DNA of 64,000 bases from Parapristionchus giblindavisi (Eukaryota > Nematoda > Chromadorea > Rhabditida > Diplogasteridae). Below, one piece after another: positions 1 to 11,746 of the stretch. Numbering within the stretch: the first letter of the stretch is position 1; every line of letters begins with the position of its first letter. The stretch lies in contig CALSFV010000206.1 of the NCBI GenBank assembly GCA_943737045.1, forward strand, positions 1,397,501 to 1,461,500, read 5' to 3'. The position numbers and the translations under genes were made by a program. The notes beneath the pieces are model-generated. The model made no database searches. It worked only from the letters and a program-made list of their open reading frames with translations, and was not told the origin of the DNA.

Positions 1-1356
1 TGTGTACGCACGTTAAAGAGTTTTGCAGAATATGCATCGGTTGGAGAAAATCGCCAGTGTTGTGCGGAAAAGATACGAAAAGAAAAGAAAACTCTTCTCA
101 TTTTACTTGTTTTTCCCTTTAAATCACCTATTGTTCATTCAATTGCTGTTGCGCCTCGGGCGTAGATAAATTATTATTATTAAATCGGTGTTTTTAACAA
201 ACCCTTTTCCAGCATGGACCCTCCTACATTATTTAAAGACGTGAGGACAGGGAATAACAAGAGTGCAAGAACGACGTGACTGAATTCTTAGAAATCGTGC
301 AAAAATCGCACCACTGAAGAGATACAACCTAATCCTGTCGTAATGGGCTATTTTTAGACCATGTTGAGTCATCAAAACATTAGCAACATTGACGCGTCCA
401 CTATAGTGAAAGACGACGTGTACTTTGAACGGGGGGGGGAGATAAAACAAGATAGAGCTAGAGGAAGAGAGAGTGAGAGATACAGATATGGGCTTATTGC
501 TAGAGAAAGTCAGAAAGCCAGAGATATTGAGAAAAAAAAACGAGAATTCTATACATAGTGCCATAGAGGGATAAAGAAATTCTGATCGAGAGAGACAGAT
601 TAAGAGAATTAGAGAATCATAGAGTTAGAGTAAGATTAACTGCGAAGCACAATATATTAAAGAAGCAAACATAGTCTAGTAATATATATATAACATGCAA
701 AATGGAAGATGTCACAACTACAAGAAATATCCCATTGAAGAGACAGAGAGGGGTACAACGGAAATGAGATACCCAGGAAGTTAGGAAGTTAGAGGTTAGG
801 ACGCTCTTTGTGTGCAATCTGTATCAGATTTCATTTGTGATTCACCTGTTTACGCATTCAGAGAAGAGCGCATAAATGCGAATTGTTGGACCAGAAATTA
901 TATATTTTTAATTTTTTTCAAACCAGACAAGAGAAGAACATTGGATTGACCGATCTCATCAATACAAATATCTTTTAGTTGAAACATAAACGGTTACAGT
1001 GAAGTAGTGAACACGTATTTACCTATTTTTTGTAGGCAAAATCTTTGTTCAATAATATAATTCCACTGTAAGAAATGATAATATAATACTAATTATTATT
1101 ATTAACATTTCGTCCTCGGTAGGGCATAACCTATTGCAAGTAACATCCCCTTGGCCCGGACCTTCTACAGATAAATGATTGTATCGTATTGTCCTCGGAC
1201 TCTTCCAATCTCACACTCTTTTTCTTTATTCGTATTCTCTCCGATGAGAAAAGAGAAAGATATCAACACTCACATTGAGGAATCAATCATCATAAATTGG
1301 TAGGGAAAGTTTTATAGAACGCACCCAGTATCTCTTTAACTGTCTATTGTTTACTA
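1..1356. other. Noncoding AT-rich stretch
   Basis: I see no splice-supported exon, RNA gene or transposon end here. Purine-rich GAGA-type runs (about 430-640) and plain AT-rich sequence fill it. The short open frames lack any recognisable motif. Confidence 0.5.
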
Positions 1357-1532
1357 CTCTGGTATTTCCAAACTAGTAGTTTACTGCTAGTTTTCTACAG
1401 GTGAAAGAAAATTTTACGAAATGCATCACCGTATTATACACCACTTCTAGTAAACTTACGTTTAACCAGCCGTAGACTTGGAAGTAAACTAGTAGGAAAT
1501 ATAAGTAAACTACTAGTTTGAAAATACCAGAG
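1357..1532. mobile_element. MITE family C, copy C1
   Basis: The element starts CTCTGGTATTTC and ends with the inverted form GAAAATACCAGAG, and is bounded on both sides by TA, as expected for a Tc1/mariner-like target duplication. The interior has inverted TAGTAGTTTACT/AGTAAACTACTA segments. The same termini occur at 17971-18614, 21843 and 31734. Confidence 0.75.
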
Positions 1533-2441
1533 TAGCCTTTTCTACTTCGTATGCATTGAATAACGGGATGAACCTTTACCTTTCTATTCATTTCTTTCTT
1601 TCTACAGCTTTTTATGTCTATATCTCTAACATACTACTCTACCTCTCGTTCCAGGGTATAAACAACATGTGCTCTTCACATGGCGAACAGCAACGCTATG
1701 CTATATCCCTCTGCGTCTCTGATTCTGTTCCAAAAACGATGATACTCTCGCTGTCTGGCGCTCTCTCGTTCAGTTTATCTGTATCTCTCTATTGGAATAC
1801 TGTTTTTTACAGACGTTCGAGTGTGCTCTGCTTCAGTGGTTGTACAAAATGGGAAACAACATGAAAGAAAGAGGCGGGGCTGAATAAATGCTATTGAGTA
1901 GAGGAAGGAAAAGAAGAAGAAATATTTATTTACTGATTTATTAATCAGATACCATAGATTTCATGGGAACCAGGCTTACATCACCAAAGCAGCTGATAAA
2001 GTTCTTTCAAATGCTAAAAAAGGTACGGGCAAATCCCGTCATTCAGGCACAATAAGCAGATAAATTATCCTCGTTTTATGTAGTGTTCAAAAATCGGGAA
2101 AGAAGAACAGAAATAAAGGTGAGAGAGTGTGTAAAACTAGGAGAGCTTTTTTTGCTATTGTCATAAGCAATAATAAAGCAGACAAACGGATGAGCAATGT
2201 GGAAGACCACGATAATAATAATAACTAGCGATTGTTAATCCCTAGTCAGAGGCAAAAATAATATAAACAAGAAAAAACATCAACTGAGGAGCTCAAAAAT
2301 TACGAGAAGAGATCGAAATAGAATGTGCATTCTGAGAGACACCAAACTCCAGAGACTCTCAAATTTGTGCTCCATAGTCAACAGAAGAAGAAGAAGAAAG
2401 GACCAAGAACGAACCCAGAGAGTAACGAACGAGAGAAGATA
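1533..2441. other. Noncoding, repeat relics
   Basis: A remnant of a dispersed repeat (TTGAATAACGGGAT, about 1554-1585) occurs here; related relics are near 6483, 7941, 32138, 38155 and 49600. Around 1960-2040 a short open stretch is followed by a GT, but I could not connect it to any gene. Confidence 0.4.
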
Positions 2442-4029
2442 CAGTACCGTGCAAAAGTCTATCCACTTTTGCTTTTTTCGTCATAACTTTTTTCAAACTC
2501 AACCGATTATGTCCAGCTTTTCAGGGATTATTTTGAGAGTGTTTTCACGTGATTTACACAACAAACTAGCCCGGGTGAACTCTTACTTTGAAATTTATTT
2601 CGAATTTATCAAAAGTCACAAAAGTGAGATTTTCGTATTTTTCGATTTCTTCTATTTTTTTCTCTCATGTCGCTACCAATGTGTGTTATATCGTTTTAAA
2701 ACTATAATACGGCATATTGGAAGTAAGAATCTATCGATATCCGAGCGAGAACCCATTTGCCGTGGACGTCAGATGGGCTACCCGTAGGCACTCTCTCACA
2801 GCAAGTCCGGGTGTCTGTTTCGACTATCAACAAGGCCATCGAAACTCCAATCTATGCTCAAACAATGAATAAGACTAATGAACGACCTCGCAAGACGATT
2901 TTTACATCTGATCATCCGATTATCCGCATCTCGAATGGGAAAACGAGGCACACGGCAATGAACGTCAAGTGAGAAATGACGGAATTTCACCAAATTGGGG
3001 TACGTAAAGCTTCTAAACTAGGCTGAAAAGATGTTTGAGGTATCCGTCTACATCGTGCAAAGTCGTCATCGTGCGTCGGGACTATAAGGAAGTGGGCATA
3101 CCTAGAAACCGCTGATTCCCGTAACGATTCGCAAAGCAAGAATCGCATGAGTAAAAGAGTACATTCATTGGACCCCCTAACAATAGAATTAGGTCGTATT
3201 CTATGGCCAAATCAAGTTTCTGATGATTGGTACGGGGAGAATAACCCACGTTAGTCGTCATTGTGGCGCTAGATTTGATTTGAAGTACCTGCTGTCCTCC
3301 TTGAAGCATGGAGGAGGATCGTTGATGTTGTGGGGTTACTTCTCTGTAGATGGGGTTGGCTCACTGGTCCATATGAATGGAATTATGACTAAGGACGACA
3401 ACAGTAATATCCTACAGACCCATTTCATTCCTTTAAACATCTTTTCAGATAAGTTTAGAAGCTTTACGTACCCCAATTTGGTGAAATTCCGTCAGTTCTC
3501 GCTTGACGTTCATTGCCGTGAGCCTCGTTTTCCCATTCGAGATGCGGATAGTCGGATGATCAGATGTCAAAATCGTTTTGCGAGGTCGTTTATTAGGCTT
3601 ATTTATTGTTTGAGCATAGATTGGAGTTTCGATGACCTTGTTGATAATCGAAACAGACACCCGTACTTGCTGTGAGAGAGTGCCTACGGGTAGCCCATCT
3701 GACGTCCACGGCAAATGGGTTCTCGCTCGGATATCGATAGATTCTTACTTCCAATATGCCGTATTATAGTTTTAAAACGGTATAACACACATTGGTAGCG
3801 ACATGAGAGAAAAAAATAGAAGAAATCGAAAAATACGAAAATCTCACTTTTGTGACTTTTGATAAATTCGAAATAAATTTCACAGTAAGAGTTCACTCGG
3901 GCTAGTTTGTTGTGTAAATCACGTGAAAACACTCTCAAAATAATCCCTGAAAAGCTGGACATAATCGGTTGAGTTTGAAAAAAGTTATGACGAAAAAAGC
4001 AAAAGTGGATAGACTTTTGCACGGTACTG
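2442..4029. mobile_element. Tc1-type foldback transposon, 1588 bp
   Basis: The termini CAGTACCGTGCAAAAGTC and its reverse complement are flanked by TA on both sides. The arms are about 590 bp each (2442-3035 and 3450-4029), so the element is a long palindrome with a single-copy centre of about 400 bp. The arms contain the 5' part of a Tc1-like transposase and the centre its middle part. The third quarter of the gene is missing, replaced by an inverted copy of the first, so the element cannot encode an active enzyme. Confidence 0.85.
2757..3440 (+). pseudogene. Tc1/mariner transposase remnant
   Basis: The first part (about 2757-2972) encodes a helix-turn-helix region, with SQQVRVSVSTINKAI followed by NERPRKTIFTSDHPII, the layout of Tc1 DNA-binding domains. 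The second part (about 3223-3430) encodes the catalytic-core block LKHGGGSLMLWGYFSVDGVG and a following NGIMTKDDNSNILQTHF, typical of the region between the second and third acidic residues of Tc1 DDE transposases. The two parts are in different frames with stops between, and the 3' end is replaced by an inverted copy of the 5' end. It is therefore a dead fragment. The N-terminal part reappears inverted at 3445-3714. Confidence 0.8.
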
Positions 4030-4061
4030 TAGATTACTGGAGTCTTCGTTGTTGATGATGC

Positions 4062-4159
4062 AAGAGGGAGAGGGAGAGAGGGAGAGAGGGAGAGAGGGAG
4101 AGAGTGAGAGAGGGAGAGAGGGAGAGAGGGAGAGAGGGAGAGAGGGAGAGAGGGAGAGA
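4062..4159. repeat. GAGAGG simple repeat
   Basis: A near-perfect purine tract of GAGAGG-type units, about 98 bp, directly downstream of the Tc1 foldback. The apparent serine/leucine/proline-rich ORF on the other strand comes only from the repeat. Confidence 0.9.
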
Positions 4160-4323
4160 AAATCAAGATAATGATAAAGATAAATGGGCTGAGAACATAA
4201 ACAATCTAAGAATACTATGATAGATCAGAAATAGACAAAAGCTAAACACCCAACAAATGAGAGTATCTCTCGGAAAATTCACTCTAAAAAAGGAGCCAAC
4301 GCACATTTTAACGGCACCCCCCC

Positions 4324-4420
4324 ACGAGCTAATTTTAAACACTCTGCTCTGGCTACACTCTCCCGCTTTCGTTGTCTGCGAGAGAGCGTGGCCAGAGCGG
4401 AGAGCAAAATTAGTTCGAGC
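4324..4420. mobile_element. MITE family B, copy B1
   Basis: A palindrome running from CGAGCTAATTTTAAAC to AAAATTAGTTCG, with the inner arms ACTCTCCCGCTTTCG and GAGAGAGCGTGGCCAGAG. Family consensus: CGAGCTAATTTTAAACTC, a short loop containing TTTGTCTACG, then GCCAGAGCGGAGAG and AAAATTAGCTCG. At least 14 full or partial copies lie in this window. Confidence 0.8.
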
Positions 4421-5576
4421 GTACGTGAACAGCTAACAGTATCTTGAAAACGCAATACAATCTCGTCGGCGAAGAACTAACAATAAGAATTAGTACCGAA
4501 ATGAAGTGACCGTTGGGCATTGGTTTCGAGGTTCGGTATAAGTAAATTTTCTGACTTTTTCAATGGCGGAAATAAAAAGTACCCAGATTCATCACGTATG
4601 CGGTTCTGTCTTTGCCAGGATAGAAATAGATATTGCATTAAGTTCCCTTTGCGCGCGTCAGAAACTAATCTCGGAAAGTGCTCTACATAGCCACATTATT
4701 GAAATTAAGAAGCCATCTATTGGGATTGGGAAAACCTTTGCTAACCAGCGCAAGTCTGCCTGAACTTTTCTAGAGATCAAAGATAAACTTTGCATCATAA
4801 TAAGCGACCAAAGTGGCACAAAACATTTTTTAAATGATTTTTTTTCAGCGAACAGACGAACCAAACACCATTTTCAGTCTTGATAACAGTCGGAGTTTTT
4901 ACGAATCCTAAAAGAGTGGCACAAAGCATCGATATGTCAAATAATGCCTCTCACCAAATCTTGAAATTAACAAGATTCGAGTATTTAAATGGGATAAGTT
5001 TCACGCAGCCAATATGATTCTTATCAGTCGAATAATATTTGATTCTTTCTTGGTACTTTGGATAAACTGTCTTATAAACGCCTCATTTGAGTCTTAAGTG
5101 GGCAGCGCTCGTCCCTTCGGTATAAGAGGTCACCCTATGGGTACTCGACCAACTTGTACTGACAATACATTTTTAAGAACACATTCTTTTAATCTACAGA
5201 GAATGGGGTTTCTAAAAAGCTATAAATCATCACTTATCGCCATCACTTATTGTTAAAGCAGAAGAGACTCCTTGTGAAACACCAAACTATGACAGTTTAG
5301 TTTTTATTTTGGGAAATATCCTGTTTTCCCTTGGGTGCGCAGCCAGTTACACCCACTGTTGCTCACGTAGGATCTAAATTTAGCCCAACCCAATTAAAGC
5401 ACTCATCAGCATTGTCTCTCAACCTTGTCAGTTCCTTCAGCGAAGCTCATTAATCGTCGAGCGCTTCCGTTGACAATAAAAAGACTCTTAATAAGGTCCA
5501 ACAAAAGAACATCTCCGTACTATAATAGGTTTGTGATTCACTCTACCTATGTCGAAATACTTTTTTTTGAGGTCAC
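4421..5576. other. Noncoding stretch
   Basis: Mostly AT-rich. A 66-codon open frame begins at 4563, but it has no homology I recognise and no splice context. I see nothing else. Confidence 0.4.
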
Positions 5577-5662
5577 ATCCGAGCTAATTCGAAACTCTCC
5601 GCTCTAGCAAGGCTATTTCGTAGATAGACAAAGCGAGAGAGCATTTTCAAAGCGGGGGTTCA
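5577..5662. mobile_element. MITE family B, copy B2 (diverged)
   Basis: Begins TCCGAGCTAATTCGAAACTC and ends GAGCATTTTCAAAGCGGGG. It is a degenerate copy of the palindromic family B element. Confidence 0.65.
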
Positions 5663-7567
5663 AATTACGTGCCTTAAAAGGAGATCAGCATCGACAAATG
5701 TCATCAAAATTGGTATCAAACTACATACATACATCTAAATACCAATATCGGTCAAAGGTTTGGAATCAACCAAAACACGGATGACATCATGCAGCATGAT
5801 CCTTTCATCATTTTCACAATCAATCGGTGCAAATGTGAATCAGCTTTGTTCGATCAGAGATGGAAGAGGGCGAAATGGGGAAGGTATATGTAACTATACT
5901 GCTATTAAATTATTCTATCTATTGTACCTATGTCTGCAATACCGTCTCGTGAACGCATAAATGATTATTATTATTCTTCCGAAACAAGGAACGTACAGGT
6001 GCCCTTTGTCCAACAAATAACACTTTTTTTGGTTTGATACCTGATTGATAATCAAGTTTTTGCGATCAGTGTTGTACGACCAACACAAACGACACTAGAG
6101 CTGATGATAAACAAATGAGAGAAAACGAAAAAATAAATGAATTATTTACACAAATCTCAGAGTGCATGCACGTTATAATCAAAACAAGTGATGTTAGAGT
6201 ATGTTAAATTAATACGCGCCCTCTGCTATTTCGGCCGATACGTCTATAATGTAATATAAGAAAAAGATGCACCGACGTAAAGAGAAAAAAGATAGAAGTG
6301 TACTGCGAAGAAAGAGATGCATCGATATAGATAGAGAAAAGAGAAAACAAGTCATCAGACTTATCAGAATTCTAGAAGCATCCCTCTTCTATCGTCCCTT
6401 TTGTTAGTGTCTTGAGTTCGGAACAGCAGACAACAATGCAGGGGAGATAAGGAAGGGATGGAAGAATAGTGATAGGATATAAAGGTTAAAGGTAAATCTC
6501 GTTGTACAAGTCACATGAAGTCCTGCAGTTCACAGAATTCTGGTGAAAGCCATTTTTCTTTGGAAACCAGACCAGCGAGAGAGCAGTAATTTAGAGAGTT
6601 TCTATGTTTAGCTGTCGTTCTGGATCTCAAAATGGATAGAACAGAATAATCATTGATAGACAAGTGATTTCCCGCAGTATGAGATAGATATCTGATAGTA
6701 TATGAGAGAAGCAAAAGAAAGGCAATGGGCGCAAAATATACAACTTGGTTTTTCTGTAATCTGCGAAGGATCATGTTTGTCCTCGTATGATTCAAATAAG
6801 GCCATTTGTATTTGTGGTAGGATAAACAGAACAACGCAATCAGTCTACATCAGATGAGTGGCTTATATGTATTATCATTGAAACTTATTTCATTCTAACA
6901 GTAATATATGTAGTTTTCTTATAGATTGCCGTCATATACGATTGTTCAGTGTAAAATGCAATCAAACTCGTAACTGGTGAAAAGAAAAATATGTAATTCC
7001 ATGTAAAGAGTGATTCTAGTCCGGAAAACAAGAGAGCTCGCAGGAAAAGAGAAGAGACAAGTCAAGGGATAGACGAGAAATCACCCCAGCTGTGCCGAAC
7101 GCTTTGGTGAATGCAGCTGAACTGTCATACTAGCAATCCGAAGGAACACAGATAACCAAAGTGTTTTCCTGACACGACTCTTTTGATGCTGGGGTAGTCC
7201 CAATCCACATGTGCAAGGGTCTTCCTCAGTTCTGAAAATTACAGAAGGGGAACTTGATCCATTGAGAGAGAGATAGACGGTGAGATATATATATATATAT
7301 AGAGGAGACAGAGAGAGAGAGAACTAGGAAGCATCGTGAAATATGCACCCAGCTGCTTCCTCTATAATATATGGAGCTCTGTTCAATCGAATGATCGATG
7401 ACCATTATCTATCGCTATATTGGATCATAGATCTGAATCATGAACAGAAAATGTATTTAGAAAACTATTACAGCGCCTTCAACATTGAACTTATGAATAG
7501 CTCTTTAGAAGCAAGCAAACCATGTTTTATTCAGATTTGCTGTTCCTTATGAGAAATACCCGTAAAG
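5663..7567. other. Noncoding stretch
   Basis: No exon with credible splice sites was found. It contains a copy of a dispersed repeat (GTTAAAGGTAAATCTCG near 6483) and a short TA microsatellite at about 7288-7302. Small open frames around 6511-6834 and 7343-7839 show no domain signal; the last overlaps a MITE. Confidence 0.4.
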
Positions 7568-7690
7568 CCACATTCCCCTCCGATTTGAAACTCTCCGCTC
7601 TAACATTGATCTCTCAATTTCTTTGTCTACGAAATTGTATTGAAAAAGCGGAGAACAAAATAGATGGGGGGTGTGCCTTTAAGGGCTTGC
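7568..7690. mobile_element. MITE family B, copy B3 (diverged)
   Basis: Carries GATTTGAAACTCTCCGCTC, TTCTTTGTCTACG and AAGCGGAGAACAAAAT in the family B order, followed by GTGTGCCTTTAAGGG, a tail also seen at copy B6. Confidence 0.65.
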
Positions 7691-8454
7691 TACCAGCTAC
7701 CGTACCCCTAAAACCACAAAACCAATACACACTGTGCAGCGCCAACGCTTCCGTGCAGAACCCATTCTACGATAGATTCGAGATAAAGATAAATGACAAA
7801 AAATCAGAGATAGATAAACTGAGCAGTGGCACGCAATGATACTCAATCATTTATATATAGGAGCAGCGACAAACTGGTACTGTAGTTCAAAAAGAGAAAT
7901 AGGAAAAGGGATAGGAGAGCTTAACTTTGACGGGTTTACAGAGTAGAAAAAGTAAAAGGTAAAGGTACAACCCTTTGTTCAAGTCCTACTAGTGATCTCT
8001 ACTAGGCCAGTGATAATTTTAATTTAAAAATGCCAATTCAGTTCGAAGGGCCTAATCTGTTCTTCGGCCGACTTTAGCGTCTCTTCATAAAAATTCTCAT
8101 CATACATTAATTGGTTCTCTGACCAAGAGCCAATACGGTGTAGTCAGTTTACGCTTCTTTTTTCGTCCTTTATGACAACTTTAGCTGTTCTGAACTGCAA
8201 TAAAAGGGACAAAGATTAGATCTTCGACTCTCGTTGACAGTGGGAAATCACGCGCAAATCACACGTTGGAAGTGATCACTAGATGATCATTGTATTGTCA
8301 AAGATGGATAGTGGACTAGAGCAGAGGCAGTTGTGTAAAACGTTTTGCTAAAAGAACTATTGACTGTGCCATGTCGGACGTTTCAGCAATCCTTGAATCA
8401 TCCTTGAACGGTATCTAAGATTTGGATTGAATTGGACCCTATCTTTTTAACCTC
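7691..8454. other. Noncoding, dispersed repeat
   Basis: Holds a copy of the dispersed repeat GGTAAAGGTACAACCC at about 7941-8015 (compare 38155-38220). No gene seen. Confidence 0.4.
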
Positions 8455-8512
8455 ACACCGAGCTAATTTTACTCTACGAGAGCGCGTTACCAGAGCGGAA
8501 AGTTTCCAAAAA
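8455..8512. mobile_element. MITE family B, copy B4 (partial)
   Basis: CACACCGAGCTAATTTTACTC followed by ACGAGAGCGCGTTACCAGAG. The left loop half is missing. Confidence 0.6.
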
Positions 8513-8654
8513 TCTTGGTGAGTCAATTTAATGACGTTGATCTTTTTCACTTGAATATCAACCTATTGGATCACCACCCTCTCGCATTAGTCACGATCAA
8601 ATATCAGATGACCCTCGGGGCAGCTCCAGACAAAGAGACACAGACAGATAGCCA

Positions 8655-9062
8655 CGGGGTCTCCCTCCTTCTCTCTCTCTCTCTCTCTCTCCCTCTCCCC
8701 CCCCCCTCTCTCTCTCTCTTTCTCTCGAAGGCTCCTGATTTTCTGACCTCTATATCTCGCCTCGACTCTCTCCCTCACTCTCCCCTTCTCTTTCTCTAGT
8801 CATTACACACTATCAGCATGGATTCTCATCAACTTTCTGGAGATAGAGGAAGAAGAATGAGATGAAGATGGTGAAGGGTAGTAAGAGAGATAGATGAAGG
8901 AGGGAGGAGATATGGAGGGAGAGAGATAGAGATAGAGAGGGGGTGTGAGGGAGAGAACGGAGAGGGAGGAGATGTGAAGGAGGAGAGACATAGAGAGAGG
9001 GAGAGAGGGAGAGAGAGAGATAGATAGAGAGAGAGAGGAAGAGAGAGAGAGGGAGTGATGGA
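8655..9062. repeat. CT/GA-rich low-complexity tracts
   Basis: A pyrimidine tract (about 8660-8790) is followed by a purine tract (about 8860-9062), so the pair is roughly inverted. All open frames across it are compositional artefacts. Confidence 0.85.
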
Positions 9063-9180
9063 AGGACTACTATTACTTCTACTGGACAGGTGACGCTCCT
9101 TTGTCTTGATCTCCTGGTCTAGATTCCATGAAATGGGCTCTCTCTCCATCTTCCTCTTTCTCCCTGACTATCCTCCTCTC

Positions 9181-9929
9181 CAGGGATGGGCGAACATGAT
9201 CGGACGAAAAAAATTCGAAAACGAAAAATTTTCGTTTCAAAACCTCGAAAAAAATTCGAAAAATTCGAAAAAAAACGAAAAAAATACAACTTTACTGTTA
9301 CAGTAATTTATAATGTTGAAATCGTTGAGCTCGAAAGTTATTCTTTATTGGATGCTTCCAGAAAACTTATTTAGGCAAAATATGGAAGAGGAAGAAACAA
9401 TAAGAAACGTAAATTCGACACAACTTCACCTCAAACGAAACTCATGAGAGGAATATTGACATTGAGAAAAATCAGAGATTCGAAAGGGGGATGATAGAGG
9501 CGACTACGATTGTCGGTCAGGATGGTTTCCGCAGTATAGAAAAATCTCCCCACTTCCATACTTCCAGGGAGGGAATTTTTTACATCAATTTTCCCTGCTA
9601 GATGTTCGTGAATTTAGCTTGAAATTATATGGAGAACAGTCGTCAGCGATTCAGAAAAAGTGAAAATACAGTAAGAACTCGATCATTTCTCGAGTGGAAA
9701 ACATACAGTACGAAAAAAAGTATTGAATTTCTTTCGAAAAAAACCTTTTTTGTAGTTGAACATGCCGTTTTCCCTATATTTCGTTGGTTTTGAACTCCCA
9801 GAATATCTAGTGTAAAACTCGAAAAATTTCCGAGATGGACGAAAAATTTTTCGATCGAACAATTTTTCGTCTGGGGGTCGAAAAAAACGAAAAAAACGAA
9901 CACGAAAAATCTTTTTTCGCCCATCCCTG
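9181..9929. mobile_element. hAT-type nonautonomous element, 749 bp
   Basis: Terminal inverted repeats CAGGGATGGGCGAA and TTCGCCCATCCCTG are flanked by a perfect 8-bp direct repeat CTCCTCTC (9173-9180 and 9930-9937). Eight-base duplications with CAGGG-type ends are the hAT hallmark. The interior has many AAAAATTCGAAAA and CGAAAAATTTTTCG segments, so both ends fold extensively. There is no transposase. Confidence 0.85.
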
Positions 9930-9937
9930 CTCCTCTC

Positions 9938-10187
9938 TATCTCTTTCACCCTCTATCCATCTCTCCTTCCTCTCACTCTCTACTGTATCTCTAGATTTCT
10001 CTTCCTCCGATTCATCCCTCTCTTTCAGTAAGAGATGATCTACTACAGATTTCATGTGACAACTCCAACGAGACCAAGAAATAGATAACAGTTTTTACTA
10101 AGCTTTTATTGCCATATTATGACATTGTTGAATCGAAAAATATTCGTACTGATGCACCCAAAGCAGCACAGCATCTGATCAAGACTC
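9938..10187. other. Pyrimidine-rich spacer
   Basis: CT-rich sequence continuing from the hAT element's target site; nothing recognisable. Confidence 0.4.
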
Positions 10188-10290
10188 GACCAAGCTCATT
10201 TTACTCTTGACAATACTCTCTCGCAGACAAAGTAAGCGAGATAGTGTGGTCAGAGCGAAAAGTTTCAAATATACTCGGTGTGTCACTTTA
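10188..10290. mobile_element. MITE family B, copy B5
   Basis: CAAGCTCATTTTACTCTTG, then CTCTCTCGCAGACAAAG, then GTGTGGTCAGAGCG and TTTCAAATATACTCGG: the family B palindrome with scattered mismatches. Confidence 0.75.
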
Positions 10291-11512
10291 AAGACTCGAC
10301 GGAGCTGTACCGTACTCTAATCTCTTCACAATCAGATAACTGCCCCAGGGCGATAAACGATAATGATAAATGATAAGTGGCGAAGGAAGATTGATAAACA
10401 CGATAAGAACGAACCCCTGGGTACTACACGTACCCGTATTGTTCCACTCCGTGGGGATGTGGGAAGGAATATGTATTACAGAAGAAGTTCCCCCACTCTT
10501 TCCTCCTTTCCTTCCTCGCTCTCTCTGATCTACCTACTCTCTCACCGTTGCTCTCTCTCTCTAAACATAGAAATTCCTTGTGGCAGTGGTTGGCTACTCT
10601 CGTACCAAATAAACAAGTGCATTTTATACGGTCAATACACGAACTGACAAATCAGTCGTTTACTGGCAACAATTCCTTCCAAATCGGTTCTATGCCTGAC
10701 AAACGTCTTGATAAAGGTGTATTTTATACTACACGAACTGGATTTCTCTGCGAATCTATTACAAGTGATCAGTGAACTAGTAAAGTCAGAGATCAAAGAT
10801 AAAATAAGCAGTAAGCAATCGATGAAAAGTGATAGAAGAACGAGGGATGGAAGGGAGAGAGAGAACACAATAACTACTGGATAGCTCGTCCTTGAAATGG
10901 GTGAAAGTGGTGTGAAGACAACTTATTGATTATCTTTAGTATGCACTTATTGTTAGAACGGATTTGATATTCGAGGTAAGAACCCTACCACCATGAGGTC
11001 TCACCCGAAGTCTCTTAAGGCGTAACCTCTAGTACATTATATTCCAACATGATTTCGACACCGATAGGTATATTCCATATATTATTTATTATACATCCAA
11101 GTATCCTCGGTACATTCCAAAATAATATACTACTCTAATCAAAATTCGAGAAAATTGAACTGATCGCTACTATCATTGGGTATGGTGTCATACCAGCGAG
11201 ATGATAATTATCACTGCTATCATTGCTATTAATTGCAAGTGCGAACGCTTCAAACCGGTTAGCCAACGCTCAGACAGACCATTTGGATACTTTTTAAGGT
11301 AAATCATAAATAGAGAGCAGAGAAATAGTGCGTTATATAGAGACACCTTTTGATTTCACAGTGGTATGCGGGAAGATGATTTACAATACCGTCACAGAGA
11401 TCTGGTAGAGTACCCATTTTGCTCGTCAAAGTAGGAATGGAATGAAAAAATACTGAAAGGGATACTATGATAGAAAGAAGACATGAAACAGAGGGGCCGT
11501 TGAATAGTTAAA
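10291..11512. other. Noncoding stretch
   Basis: Short CT-rich patches near 10490-10560. I find no exon with supported splice sites and no RNA gene. Confidence 0.4.
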
Positions 11513-11517
11513 GTCAC

Positions 11518-11623
11518 ACCCCCTGCTAATTATTAACTCTCACCTCTGACAATACTCTATCGTTTTAATTGTCTACGAGAAAGCCGTGACCAGAGCGGAG
11601 AGTAAAATTAGCTCAGGGCTTGC
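11518..11623. mobile_element. MITE family B, copy B6
   Basis: From CCCCTGCTAATTATTAACTC to AAAATTAGCTCAGGGC, with GCCGTGACCAGAGCGGAG inside. It abuts MITE A1, sharing the CCTTTAAAGGG junction. Confidence 0.75.
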
Positions 11624-11746
11624 CTTTAAAGGGAGCGTAACCTCACTCAATGGTCTCTTCGACGTGCAATGCTCTCTCGTTGTTAGATAACAGAAAAATA
11701 GTGTGCGCAATGAAGAGACCATTGAGTGAGGTTTCGCTCCCTTTAA
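11624..11746. mobile_element. MITE family A, copy A1
   Basis: A palindrome of about 120 bp that begins TTTAAAGGGAGCGTAACC and ends GGTTTCGCTCCCTTTAA. The arms contain CTCAATGGTCTCTTC and GAAGAGACCATTGAG, and the loop holds CTCTCGTTGTTAGATAACAG. Other copies are at 17356, 17821, 21773 and 43492. Confidence 0.8.
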
